This document shows, piece by piece, positions 24,387-33,442 of a stretch of DNA of 54,610 nucleotides. Made by a program: the position numbers and the translations under genes. Where the stretch lies: contig JAZQQM010000048.1 in NCBI GenBank assembly GCA_045629045.1, forward strand, positions 1 through 54,610, written 5' to 3'. The notes below the pieces were generated by a model that saw only the letters and a list, made by a program, of their open reading frames with translations, had not been told where the DNA came from and did not search any database. The first letter of the stretch is position 1; every line of letters begins with the position of its first letter. The stretch comes from JAILLW01 sp045629045 (lineage in GTDB: Bacteria > Bacillota > Clostridia > Lachnospirales > Lachnospiraceae).

Positions 24387-25724
24387 TTATATCCAGAAAA
24401 TCATATACAACTGGTCCTTGTTCTGAGCATAGGCTACAGTACCGTTGTGATTCTGAAGATAATCAAATACCTTTTGTTCATCAAGCAGATATTCCCATAC
24501 CGCTTCATAAGTGCCTGTGGAATCCATCTTAAGCATGACATACTCGTCATTTCTAAAATACGCATTCTTAAATGCTGCACTAAGCTGTTCCTTATTAACT
24601 TCCGTAAAGTACAGTCCTTCCCTTATGAAATAATTATCTGCGGTTGCCGTAGTTCTCGGCATAATTTCGGGGCTTTCGAATATATGCGTATTAGCTGTTT
24701 CCTCATAGTCCATAAGCATATAATTGTAATTTATCCTAGGCAGTGACTGGGACATTTCCTCGGCCGCGCCGGTCAAAGAATATGATGCATCGCCGTATGT
24801 AACGTCCATGTAATAATATTCCCCGTCAGCCATTACAAGATTCCATGAATGAGGTTCCCCATTCATCGCCTGACCCATTACGAAGGTAGTGGCAATACCG
24901 CACTCATTAAGCAGATACTGTATTGTTTTGGCATACCCGGCACATACGCTGTTTCCGTATACCATTACCGAAATTATGCTTTGATTGTGTGGTGCATTTT
25001 CATCATAATCAGTGTGGTCTATTACGTATTCGTAGGTGAACTTGATGAGGTTATAATCATCCGCATTCTCTACGTAATCCCCAAGTGCGCTCTTATAATC
25101 AACCACATAATTATTAACGTAATCCTTATACGCTTTGACCTCCGATTCCGTCATTGTGTAATAACCTGTTATAGCCAGGCTGACGGGTTCTTCGTTAAGC
25201 AGTGTCTTGGTGTATGTGTATCCGGATACATAAAAGAATTCCGGATGATCATAGTAAACATACTTAAAAACCTTGTCGACTCTGTCAATATTTAATGTGG
25301 ACAGGGTAACATCTTCCATCATGTCCCTTATCGCACAATAAATTTCGGCGTATACCTTACGCTCGTCATTATCAAGCTGGATAAAATAATATAAATGCTG
25401 GTTATGAGCCAAAGCATTCATAACCTCTTCTTCCGAAATAACGTTAGCGTCTTTAAGAGCCTTTTCGGAAGTTATTTCCTTTTCTTCGGACCCTCTTTGA
25501 TAAGTGTCATCCTGTGTCAGATATTCAACACCGTCATAGGTCCCATCTTCTTTAAGATATTCAGTTGAAGCCTCAGAAACTGTACGGGCCATTCCGGTTG
25601 CCACTTCATTAACGACTTCCTGGGCTTTTTCCATGGATTCGTCATAACCGCAAGCGCAAAAGCCAACAGCGGTTACGATACAAAGAGCCGCAGCAACCAA
25701 TCTGTTTATAACAACATTCTTCAT
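24387..25724 (-). CDS. Exported transglutaminase-like lipoprotein
   Basis: From ATG 25724 the protein has 445 residues and starts with a signal peptide that ends in Cys-Ala-Cys-Gly, suggesting lipid anchoring. The middle holds a transglutaminase/protease-like core with the catalytic Cys in NSVCAGYA, His in PHSWN and Asp in YMDVTYGD, the usual C-H-D order. Such proteins cut or link peptides at the cell surface; the substrate is unknown. The longer frame upstream overlaps prfC and lacks a signal peptide in the right place, so I reject it. The ribosome site is weak. Confidence 0.8.
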   Translation of the reverse strand: MKNVVINRLVAAALCIVTAVGFCACGYDESMEKAQEVVNEVATGMARTVSEASTEYLKEDGTYDGVEYLTQDDTYQRGSEEKEITSEKALKDANVISEEEVMNALAHNQHLYYFIQLDNDERKVYAEIYCAIRDMMEDVTLSTLNIDRVDKVFKYVYYDHPEFFYVSGYTYTKTLLNEEPVSLAITGYYTMTESEVKAYKDYVNNYVVDYKSALGDYVENADDYNLIKFTYEYVIDHTDYDENAPHNQSIISVMVYGNSVCAGYAKTIQYLLNECGIATTFVMGQAMNGEPHSWNLVMADGEYYYMDVTYGDASYSLTGAAEEMSQSLPRINYNYMLMDYEETANTHIFESPEIMPRTTATADNYFIREGLYFTEVNKEQLSAAFKNAYFRNDEYVMLKMDSTGTYEAVWEYLLDEQKVFDYLQNHNGTVAYAQNKDQLYMIFWI

Positions 25725-25746
25725 ATTTCTACAAATTAATTTATTT

Positions 25747-27339
25747 CTATTCTCGTCCGAACTCTGACAAAACAAGTCCAGGATTTCTGTCAAGAACCAT
25801 ACCCACAGACCATGCATTGATGAACAAAAGCAAAGCATTTCCTTTTAAGTCCTTAACCTTCTTCATATCGGATGTTCCCACAATCTTGCTAAAGTCCATA
25901 TCTTTGTTCTCAATCCATCTGATATGCTCGTAAGGAAGTGGTTCAAGTTTGATTTCTACATTATATTCATTCTCAAGTCGATATTTAAGCACGTCAAACT
26001 GAAGTACGCCTACAACACCTACTATTATCTCTTCCATTCCGGAATTAAATTCCTGGAATATCTGAATCGCACCTTCCTGAGCTATCTGTTCGATACCCTT
26101 AACGAACTGTTTACGCTTCATGGTATCTACCTGACGTACTCTGGCAAAATGCTCCGGAGCGAATGTGGGAATTCCTTCATACACAATGTTTTCCTTAGGC
26201 ATACAAAGTGTATCACCTATGCTGAAAATACCCGGATCGAATACTCCTATAATATCCCCTGCATAAGCTTCATCAAGTATCTTACGTGAATCGGCCATGA
26301 TTTGCTGAGGCTGGCTTAATCTCATTACTTTGTTGCCCTGCACATGCTTAACTTCCATTGCGGCATCATATTTGCCGGAACATATTCTCATAAAGGCAAC
26401 TCTGTCTCTGTGAGCCTTGTTCATGTTAGCCTGAATCTTGAATACAAAAGCACTGAAGTCATTTTCCGTAGGGCTTATGACACCACCGTCAGTTTTGCGT
26501 GGCAGAGGTGTTGTTGTCATATCGAGGAAGTGCTTAAGGAAAAACTCCACACCGAAGTTGGTAAGAGCCGATCCAAAAAACACGGGAGTAAGCTTACCGG
26601 ACTGAACCTCATCTATATCAAATTCGGCGGAAGCTCCGTCCAATAGTTCAATTTCGTCCATTAAGGTAGCAGCCGCTTCGTCTCCTATAGCCTTCTTAAG
26701 TTCCTCCGGATTATTAACGTTAACCTCTAATGTAGCACCTTCCTTGGTACCCTTTTCCGTATCGGAATATGTTATTACGCACTGTCTCTTTCTGTCGTAT
26801 ACGCCCTTAAAAGCCTTACCTGAACCAATCGGCCAGTTAACGGGACAGGTTGCGATTCCCAATTCCTTTTCAATTTCGTCAAGCAGTTCAAATGTATCGT
26901 TGGCATCTCTGTCAAGCTTGTTAATAAATGTAAAGATCGGAATTCCTCTCATACCGCAGACCTTAAAGAGCTTACGTGTCTGAGCTTCTACACCTTTGCT
27001 TGCATCAATAACCATTACTGCCGAATCGGCAGCCATAAGTGTTCTGTAGGTATCTTCCGAGAAATCCTGATGTCCCGGAGTATCCAGAATGTTAATGCAA
27101 AATCCGTCGTACTCGAACTGAAGCACTGAGCTTGTAACCGAAATACCACGTTCCTTTTCAATTTCCATCCAGTCGGAAACCGCATGTCTTGCCGTTGCTT
27201 TGCCCTTTACGGAACCGGCAAGATTAATGGCCCCTCCGTAAAGAAGGAATTTCTCGGTAAGGGTAGTCTTACCTGCGTCGGGATGCGAAATAATCGCAAA
27301 GGTACGACGCCTGTTTATTTCTTTATCAAATTTTCCCAT
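25747..27339 (-). CDS. prfC: Peptide chain release factor 3
   Basis: The 530-residue GTPase recycles RF1/RF2 from the ribosome after termination. The P-loop SHPDAGKTTLTEK, switch motif DTPGHQDFSEDTYR and NKLDRD motif identify it, and the length fits RF3 and is shorter than EF-G. I start at ATG 27339, six bases after GAGG; an in-frame TTG upstream overlaps this site. It follows deoB. Confidence 0.95.
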   Translation of the reverse strand: MGKFDKEINRRRTFAIISHPDAGKTTLTEKFLLYGGAINLAGSVKGKATARHAVSDWMEIEKERGISVTSSVLQFEYDGFCINILDTPGHQDFSEDTYRTLMAADSAVMVIDASKGVEAQTRKLFKVCGMRGIPIFTFINKLDRDANDTFELLDEIEKELGIATCPVNWPIGSGKAFKGVYDRKRQCVITYSDTEKGTKEGATLEVNVNNPEELKKAIGDEAAATLMDEIELLDGASAEFDIDEVQSGKLTPVFFGSALTNFGVEFFLKHFLDMTTTPLPRKTDGGVISPTENDFSAFVFKIQANMNKAHRDRVAFMRICSGKYDAAMEVKHVQGNKVMRLSQPQQIMADSRKILDEAYAGDIIGVFDPGIFSIGDTLCMPKENIVYEGIPTFAPEHFARVRQVDTMKRKQFVKGIEQIAQEGAIQIFQEFNSGMEEIIVGVVGVLQFDVLKYRLENEYNVEIKLEPLPYEHIRWIENKDMDFSKIVGTSDMKKVKDLKGNALLLFINAWSVGMVLDRNPGLVLSEFGRE

Positions 27340-27392
27340 ATTTATCCTCAAACTAAATTATTTTATTAACCGATTATCTATATCTTTGTACG

Positions 27393-28589
27393 TCAGCCAA
27401 GCAGACTTTCGCCTTCGATATTTCCCTCTACACCAAGATAGCCAAGAACCGTTGCACCGATGTCCGAGAAGGTCTGTCTTGTATTGTAATTAATAGGCGT
27501 AAGGCTCTTTGAATACATAATAAGAGGTATGTATTCTCTCGTATGGTCGGTTGTCTTAAGAAATCCCGGATCACAGCCATGGTCCGCCGTAATCATAAGC
27601 AGATCATCATCCCTCATCTTAGCTACTATCTCAGGGATCTTACTGTCAAAGTAATTAAGGGCTTTGGCATAACCGTCTATATCTCTTCTGTGACCGTAAA
27701 GCATGTCGTAATCAACAAGATTAATAAAACACAGTCCGTCAAAATCCTTATCAAGATATTCAAGTGTCTTTTCGATGCCTTCTTCATTACCGGAAGTATA
27801 AGTAAATTCCGTAATTCCGCGTCCCACAAATATATCCTTTATTTTACCCACGGCAATTACGTCTCTACCGATATCCTTAAGATTATCAAGCATGGTATCC
27901 TTAGGCGGATCAAGTGAAAAATCATGACGATGGGATGTTCTTTCATAATTACCGCTTGTACCGATAAACGGTCTTGCAATAACTCTTCCCACGCCGTGTT
28001 CACCGCGAAGCATAACTCTTGCCTTACGACAGATATCATAAAGTTCTTCAAGCGGAACAACATCCTCATGAGCTGCTATCTGAAATACGCTGTCTGCGGA
28101 AGTATACACAATAAGGTCACCTGTTTTAACATGCTCATCACCGTAGTCTTTAATTACTTCGGTGCCGGAATATGTCTTGTTGCAAAGAACACCTCTTCCA
28201 ACCACGCGGCTGAATTCATCAAGAACTTCCTTAGGGAAACCGTTCGGATAAGTAGGAAGGGGATTAGGTGAATAAATACCTGCTATCTCCCAATGACCTA
28301 TCGTTGTATCTTTGCCCATGGAACGTTCTCTAAGACGCGCATAAGATGCTATGGGCTTATCGACAGGTGCTGCCACAAAACCGCTTGGCACTTTATAATC
28401 CACAGTAGCCCAGTCTTTAACGCCGTCTATATTAAAAAGGCCCATTTTCTTAAGATTGGGCATATCAAAATACTTGCTTGTGGAACAGGACTTTAAGGTA
28501 TTTGTTCCAACATCACCGAATAAATCGGCGTCAGGTTCTTCACCGATACCACAACTGTCCAAAACAATTAAGAATACTCTTTTATTCAT
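27393..28589 (-). CDS. deoB: Phosphopentomutase
   Basis: The 398-residue metalloenzyme of the alkaline phosphatase superfamily interconverts (deoxy)ribose 1- and 5-phosphates in nucleoside breakdown. Metal-binding motifs are visible at both ends: LDSCGIGEEPDA near the start, and ADHGCDP and DHTREYIPL near the end. No nucleoside phosphorylase gene is next to it. It has its own leader of about 200 bases with a likely promoter, between it and pnp. Confidence 0.95.
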   Translation of the reverse strand: MNKRVFLIVLDSCGIGEEPDADLFGDVGTNTLKSCSTSKYFDMPNLKKMGLFNIDGVKDWATVDYKVPSGFVAAPVDKPIASYARLRERSMGKDTTIGHWEIAGIYSPNPLPTYPNGFPKEVLDEFSRVVGRGVLCNKTYSGTEVIKDYGDEHVKTGDLIVYTSADSVFQIAAHEDVVPLEELYDICRKARVMLRGEHGVGRVIARPFIGTSGNYERTSHRHDFSLDPPKDTMLDNLKDIGRDVIAVGKIKDIFVGRGITEFTYTSGNEEGIEKTLEYLDKDFDGLCFINLVDYDMLYGHRRDIDGYAKALNYFDSKIPEIVAKMRDDDLLMITADHGCDPGFLKTTDHTREYIPLIMYSKSLTPINYNTRQTFSDIGATVLGYLGVEGNIEGESLLG

Positions 28590-28685
28590 ATCTTCACCCC
28601 TTATATAAGAGAATGCGCGTGTTATGTAAACTGAATTTCAGTGCACAATTACTCCAATTCTACATAAAAACACAACTTATACTAT

Positions 28686-28714
28686 ATCATATTTTGTTAA
28701 GAATATAAAGCACG
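28686..28714 (-). promoter_or_regulatory. Candidate deoB promoter
   Basis: On the minus strand a TATAGT -10 box lies in an AT-rich stretch near 28686, with a TTTATA -35-like box 17 bases upstream. It lies about 100 bases before deoB and just after the pnp terminator. The -35 match is weak. Confidence 0.35.
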
Positions 28715-28767
28715 AGTGTACATCCTCACGGACTTTTGGAGTTCATAGGAGCCATTTCTTATGAACG

Positions 28768-28797
28768 AAAAAAGCCCGCGGATTTTATTCCGCGGAC
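28768..28797 (-). terminator. Rho-independent terminator of pnp
   Basis: A GC-rich stem (GCCCGCGG at 28774-28781 with CCGCGGAC at 28790-28797, one G-U pair) with an eight-base loop is followed on the minus strand by six T. It lies 24 bases after the pnp stop. Confidence 0.85.
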
Positions 28798-28820
28798 TTC
28801 TTTACTTTAAACTACAAATT

Positions 28821-30908
28821 TTATTGCTCAACATCCTTCATTGAGAAACTCATTCTGCCCATCTTGTCCTTACCGAGACATACAACCTTAACCTTGTCGC
28901 CTAATGTAAGAACATCTTCTACATGGTTGATTCTTTCCTTGGCAATCTTGGAAATGTGAACCATTCCTTCCTTACCGGGAGCGAATTCAACGAATGCACC
29001 GAATTCCTTGATTGAAACTACAACACCTTCGAACATCTGGCCTTCTTCGTAGTCGGTTACGATAGTCTTGATGTACTCGATAGCCTTGTCCATTCCATCC
29101 TTATCTGTACCGCATACAGAAACCATTCCGTCGTCTGTAATATCAATCTTAACGTCACAACGAGCGATAATCTCGTTAATTGTCTTACCACGCTGGCCGA
29201 CAACATCACCAATCTTATCGGGATCAATCTGCATTGAGATAATCTTGGGAGCGTACTTACCAACTTCCTTACGAGGCTCTGCAATAGCAGGCTTCATGCA
29301 GTTATCCATGATGTAAAGTCTTGCATCACGACATCTTGCAATAGCACCCTCAACGATAGGACGAGTTAAACCGTGGATCTTAATATCCATCTGGATAGCT
29401 GTGATACCGTCTGTAGTACCCGTTACCTTAAAGTCCATATCACCGAAGAAGTCCTCAAGGCCCTGGATATCTGTTAATAATACGAAATCATCATCGGTTT
29501 CACCTGTTACAAGTCCGCAAGAGATACCTGCAACCATCTTCTTGATAGGAACACCTGCACCCATAAGTGACATACATGATGAACATGTAGAAGCCATTGA
29601 TGTAGAACCGTTTGATTCGAATGTTTCCGATACTGTTCTTATTGCATAAGGGAACTCTTCTTCTGAAGGTAATACAGGAATCAAAGCTCTCTCAGCCAAA
29701 GCACCGTGACCGATTTCTCTACGTCCGGGTCCGCGTGAAGGCTTAGTCTCACCAACGGAATATGAAGGGAAATTGTAGTGGTGCATATATCTCTTTACTG
29801 TCTCATTGTCATCAAGACCGTCAACCTTCTGAGCCTCTGACAAAGGAGCCAGTGTACATACGTTACAAATCTGTGTCTGTCCACGAGTAAACATAGCAGA
29901 GCCGTGAACTCTGGGAATAATATCAACTTCTGCAGCCAAAGGACGAATCTGTGTAATTTCTCTTCCGTCGGGACGCTTGTGATCCTTAAGAATCATCTTA
30001 CGGATTGTCTTCTTCTCGTACTGATAAATAGCTTCACCGAGGATTGCAAGCCACTCTTCGTTATCAGCGAACTTCTCTTCACACTTTTCTGTGATTTCCT
30101 TGATGTTACCTTCACGAGTCTGCTTGTCATCTGTGAATACTGCTGTTTCCATTTCTTCGGGAGGGCAAATCTCACGGATAGCTGCGAATAACTCTTCGGG
30201 AATAGCACATGAAGTATAGTCGTGCTTAGCCTTACCAACCTCTGCAACAATCTTGTCGATGAAAGCAATGATTGTCTGGTTAACTTCATGAGCCTTGTAG
30301 ATAGCTTCAATCATCTTAGCTTCGGGTACTTCGTTAGCACCTGCTTCAATCATGATAACCTTTTCTTTAGTAGATGCTACTGTAAGATTAAGGTCACCCT
30401 GCTTCCACTGCTGCTGTGAAGGGTTGATAATGAACTCACCGTCAATCATACCAACCTGTGTCATAGCGCAAGGACCATCAAACGGAATATCCGAAATACA
30501 TGTCGAAATAGACGCACCGAGCATAGCAACCAATTCAGGTCTGCACTCAGGATCTACTGACATTACCATATTGTTTAAGGTTACATCGTTTCTGTAATCC
30601 TTAGGGAATAAAGGACGCATAGGTCTATCAATTACACGGGATGTAAGGATAGCGTTCTCTGATGCCTTTCCTTCTCTTTTGTTGAAGCCTCCGGGAATCT
30701 TTCCTACAGCGTAAAGTTTCTCTTCATACTCTACCGAAAGAGGGAAGAAATCGATTCCGTCTCTTGGCTTGTCTGATGCTGTTGCGGTACATAATACTGT
30801 TGTATCGCCGTAGTGCATGAATGCACATCCATTAGCCTGCTTACCTACTCTGTTAATATCAACAGTAAGTGTACGGCCGGCCAATTCCATTGAATAAGAA
30901 TTGTACAT
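28821..30908 (-). CDS. pnp: Polyribonucleotide nucleotidyltransferase (PNPase)
   Basis: The 695-residue trimeric enzyme degrades RNA phosphorolytically from the 3' end. Two RNase PH domains (about 1-140 and 310-540) flank a helical domain, then come a KH domain (about 550-610; IGDVVGQRGKTINEI) and an S1 domain (about 618-690; GVVVSIKEFGAFVEFAPGKEG). I start at ATG 30908, seven bases after GGAG; an ATG two codons earlier is too near that site. A hairpin just upstream suggests leader-based autoregulation. Confidence 0.96.
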   Translation of the reverse strand: MYNSYSMELAGRTLTVDINRVGKQANGCAFMHYGDTTVLCTATASDKPRDGIDFFPLSVEYEEKLYAVGKIPGGFNKREGKASENAILTSRVIDRPMRPLFPKDYRNDVTLNNMVMSVDPECRPELVAMLGASISTCISDIPFDGPCAMTQVGMIDGEFIINPSQQQWKQGDLNLTVASTKEKVIMIEAGANEVPEAKMIEAIYKAHEVNQTIIAFIDKIVAEVGKAKHDYTSCAIPEELFAAIREICPPEEMETAVFTDDKQTREGNIKEITEKCEEKFADNEEWLAILGEAIYQYEKKTIRKMILKDHKRPDGREITQIRPLAAEVDIIPRVHGSAMFTRGQTQICNVCTLAPLSEAQKVDGLDDNETVKRYMHHYNFPSYSVGETKPSRGPGRREIGHGALAERALIPVLPSEEEFPYAIRTVSETFESNGSTSMASTCSSCMSLMGAGVPIKKMVAGISCGLVTGETDDDFVLLTDIQGLEDFFGDMDFKVTGTTDGITAIQMDIKIHGLTRPIVEGAIARCRDARLYIMDNCMKPAIAEPRKEVGKYAPKIISMQIDPDKIGDVVGQRGKTINEIIARCDVKIDITDDGMVSVCGTDKDGMDKAIEYIKTIVTDYEEGQMFEGVVVSIKEFGAFVEFAPGKEGMVHISKIAKERINHVEDVLTLGDKVKVVCLGKDKMGRMSFSMKDVEQ

Positions 30909-30930
30909 ATTCATTCTCCTTTACCTACTT

Positions 30931-30949
30931 TTGTCCTGAGGGACAAAGA
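30931..30949 (-). promoter_or_regulatory. Hairpin in the pnp leader
   Basis: TTTGTCC and GGACAAA form a seven-pair stem with a four-base loop about 25 bases before the pnp start. In E. coli PNPase represses itself through a leader stem processed by RNase III; a similar role here is inference. The right arm overlaps a copy of the dispersed TATATCTTTG word. Confidence 0.45.
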
Positions 30950-31088
30950 TATATTTTTTAGGCAAAGACCTGAGTCAAAAAGCAAATACTGCCATCATCC
31001 GGCATTCAAAAATGATAACACTATTTACCTTTTGACAAAGAATCAGGACCTTGCCCTGTTACACAAAATAAAAACTTAAAAAAGCAGT

Positions 31089-31118
31089 AAAAGCGGAGTC
31101 GCATTTCGCGCTCCGCTT
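31089..31118 (-). terminator. Terminator of rpsO
   Basis: AAGCGGAG (31091-31098) pairs with CTCCGCTT (31111-31118), with a 12-base loop, and T-rich sequence follows on the minus strand. It lies nine bases after the rpsO stop and separates it from pnp. Confidence 0.75.
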
Positions 31119-31126
31119 AACCTTAA

Positions 31127-31393
31127 TTACTTTCTTAAACCAAGCTTTTCGATTAAAGCACGGTATCTGTTGATATCCTTATCCTTAAGATATCTTAAAA
31201 GGCCACGTCTCTGACCTACTAACTTAAGCATACCACGACGAGAGTGATTGTCCTGTGGGTGCTCCTTTAAGTGCTCTGTTAACTCAGCGATTCTTGCTGA
31301 TAATACTGCAACCTGTACTTCAGGTGATCCTGTATCATTAGGGCATGTAGCATACTCCTTCATGATAGCAGCTTTCTTTTCTTTTGAAATCAT
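31127..31393 (-). CDS. rpsO: Ribosomal protein S15
   Basis: The 88-residue protein binds the central domain of 16S rRNA. The length and the motifs DTGSPEVQVA and DNHSRRGMLKLVGQRR are exactly those of S15. I start at ATG 31393 after AGGAGG; the longer frame reads into the leader. Ribosome components, pnp downstream and ribF upstream are the usual surroundings, except for the inserted araC-type gene. Confidence 0.97.
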   Translation of the reverse strand: MISKEKKAAIMKEYATCPNDTGSPEVQVAVLSARIAELTEHLKEHPQDNHSRRGMLKLVGQRRGLLRYLKDKDINRYRALIEKLGLRK

Positions 31394-31503
31394 GATATTT
31401 CCTCCTATGATTACTCTATTGCGCACTATGCGCTGACCGCCGAACACTAAGAACCGGTTGGAGTTTCCTGATTCCGAGTGAAGGCTGAATTCACAACTTA
31501 GCT
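31394..31503 (-). ncRNA. rpsO leader, candidate S15 autoregulatory RNA
   Basis: About 110 bases lie between the rpsO promoter and its ribosome site. The leader can form stems (for example GCGCATAGTGCGC at about 31427-31439 and a GC-rich segment around CCAACCGGTT). Many S15 genes have leaders that bind S15 and repress translation, but the structures differ between phyla and I cannot assign a known class. Confidence 0.4.
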
Positions 31504-31532
31504 ATATTAACACACTTCTTAGATTATGTAAA
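31504..31532 (-). promoter_or_regulatory. rpsO promoter
   Basis: On the minus strand TTTACA (31532-31527) and TAATAT (31509-31504) are separated by 17 bases, a good sigma-A promoter. It lies about 110 bases before the rpsO start. Confidence 0.65.
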
Positions 31533-31586
31533 GTTATAATTACGCTTCTCCCACATAATGTTATAATTACTCTTCTCCCGCATAAT
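31533..31586. repeat. 27-bp tandem duplication at the end of the araC-type gene
   Basis: Two adjacent 27-base copies (31533-31559 and 31560-31586) differ at two positions. The second contains the last codons and stop of the AraC-type gene; the first repeats them beyond the stop, ending right at the rpsO -35 box. Confidence 0.75.
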
Positions 31587-32502
31587 GCATAAGCGTTCTG
31601 TAATCAGTTTTTTCCTTACGATATTCAAGTGGGCTCTTACCCATATATTTTTTGAAAGTTTCTGCGAAATAACTCGCTCCCGCAAAACCTGTCTCATAAC
31701 AGATTTCAGTAACTGTCATGTCCGTTTCCTGCAAAAGACGTATACTCTTTTGAATTCTGTAGTCCTTTAGGAACTCGCCGGGAGTCTTGTTAACGTATTC
31801 GTTAAATATATTGGTTCCCATTGTTTTGCCCACACCCCCTGCCGAGCAAATATCTTCAAGGGATATCTTTTCCTTATAATGATCATGAATATAGGAAATC
31901 ATATCTTTTAAAATAACAAGATGATGATTGTTACGCGTATTGTCCTCAACTTCGTGAGGTACGTTCGAATACAGATTGAACCATATATTAAAGAACAGCT
32001 CCACCACTTTTATTTCACCGTATTTAACTGTCTTGGAATCATAAATTGCCTTGATATCATCAAGAATTCTGCCCTGCCAGTCAACTTCACGCGACAGTTT
32101 AATATAAGGCAGATTCGGATTCTTAATTATCGGCTCGATATATGTCTGATCCATATATTTGGACACCGACAAAAGCATCGGATGAAGTATTACACAATAA
32201 GAATCGTTGGCAGCACCGTTATCCGATAATCCCACATGAAGCTTACGGGAATTCACAATAACTCCCTCTTCTTCCCTAAGAGTGATAATTTCACCCTCGA
32301 TGCTGTACTTCATGCTACCCTTTGTAACATAAATAAATTCCACCTCATCATGCCAGTGATCGGTGATTGCGTAACGCATATTCTTTTTAAGACCGTTAAA
32401 AGTGATAAATGCAGCAAAATCAGGATTAGTGAATTTAAATACCTGTGATTTATCGCCGGCAATCCCAAATTGATTACGGTCGGTTACTCCAACTTTGGCC
32501 AT
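31567..32502 (-). CDS. AraC-family transcriptional regulator
   Basis: The 311-residue protein has an N-terminal cupin-like sensing domain (about 20-120; HWHDEVEFIYVTKGSMKY) and a C-terminal pair of helix-turn-helices (about 205-300; ISLEDICSAGGVGKTMGTNIFNEY and TVTEICYETGFAGASYFAETFKKYMGKSPLEYR). Such regulators mostly respond to sugars. It starts 12 bases after ribF with a strong AGGGGGG site, so it is probably carried in the infB-ribF operon. Its position between ribF and rpsO is unusual and no carbohydrate genes are next to it, so its targets are not evident. Confidence 0.88.
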   Translation of the reverse strand: MAKVGVTDRNQFGIAGDKSQVFKFTNPDFAAFITFNGLKKNMRYAITDHWHDEVEFIYVTKGSMKYSIEGEIITLREEEGVIVNSRKLHVGLSDNGAANDSYCVILHPMLLSVSKYMDQTYIEPIIKNPNLPYIKLSREVDWQGRILDDIKAIYDSKTVKYGEIKVVELFFNIWFNLYSNVPHEVEDNTRNNHHLVILKDMISYIHDHYKEKISLEDICSAGGVGKTMGTNIFNEYVNKTPGEFLKDYRIQKSIRLLQETDMTVTEICYETGFAGASYFAETFKKYMGKSPLEYRKEKTDYRTLMHYAGEE

Positions 32503-32514
32503 AATTGTATCCCC

Positions 32515-33435
32515 CTAGAGTCTATGATACTTTCTTCCATCCCTTAGGTCAATTTCCATTTGCGCTTTTAGTGCTTCTTTGGAATCAAATTTCATTTCCG
32601 GTCGTTTGAAATCAAGGATACGGGTAATTATTTCTTTACCGTACATATCCATGTCAAAATCATATAAATATGTTTCAACCGAAACACAATTGTCATTGGA
32701 TACCGTCGGACGAACCCCAATATTGGTAAGTCCGGGATAGGTGGCGCCTTCATAAAGGACTTCCGAATAATACACTCCCATGGGCGGCAGAATTTTAGCT
32801 TCATCCGGGTACAAATTCATGGTTGGAAATCCCAGTGTCCGTCCAAGCTTGTGGCCCGATTCCACAACTCCAGCAAAACTGTAAGGATGTCCCAGAAGTT
32901 TAGTCACCATATCCATGTGACCCAGTGTTATTTCATCGCGCACATAAGTTGAAGAAATATCTTTAAGGTCGTATTTTACCTTATCTATTATTTCTACTTG
33001 GTAATCCAGACTTGCAGACAGTTTGTTTAATAAATCCGCGTTTCCTTTACCGTATTTTCCGTATGATACATCTTCCCCTGCCACGATGTACTTCATATTC
33101 ATCATGCCCTTCATGATGTCTTTAATGAAGTCCTCCGGCAATATCCCCGCCGTTTCATTATCCAGAGGAAACTCCACCAGATAATCTATGCCCAGGGAAT
33201 CAAAAATCACGCGTTTTTCACTTAATGTTGTAATTTCTTTTATATCTTTGCCTGCAAAAAAGGAAGCTGCCGACATATTAAAAGTGAATACCGCGCTCCT
33301 ACATCCAAGCTTTGTTTTAGCCTCAAGTATGTGCTTAATAAGTTCCACATGACCCAGATGAATTCCGTCAAACTTACCGATTGCCACTACCGTAGGCTCA
33401 TCTATATGAAATTCTTTTTCATTAATAATCTTCAT
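32515..33435 (-). CDS. ribF: Bifunctional riboflavin kinase / FAD synthetase
   Basis: The 306-residue enzyme makes FMN and FAD. The N-terminal adenylyltransferase domain shows the nucleotide motif GKFDGIHLGH, and the C-terminal riboflavin kinase domain shows GRTLGFPTMNL and NIGVRPTV. It follows truB by seven bases at the end of the translation operon. Confidence 0.95.
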   Translation of the reverse strand: MKIINEKEFHIDEPTVVAIGKFDGIHLGHVELIKHILEAKTKLGCRSAVFTFNMSAASFFAGKDIKEITTLSEKRVIFDSLGIDYLVEFPLDNETAGILPEDFIKDIMKGMMNMKYIVAGEDVSYGKYGKGNADLLNKLSASLDYQVEIIDKVKYDLKDISSTYVRDEITLGHMDMVTKLLGHPYSFAGVVESGHKLGRTLGFPTMNLYPDEAKILPPMGVYYSEVLYEGATYPGLTNIGVRPTVSNDNCVSVETYLYDFDMDMYGKEIITRILDFKRPEMKFDSKEALKAQMEIDLRDGRKYHRL

Positions 33436-33442
33436 TAATACA

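Noticed and set aside
25725..25838. N-terminal extension of the transglutaminase-like gene
   Set aside because: It overlaps prfC and would put the signal peptide in the middle of the protein.
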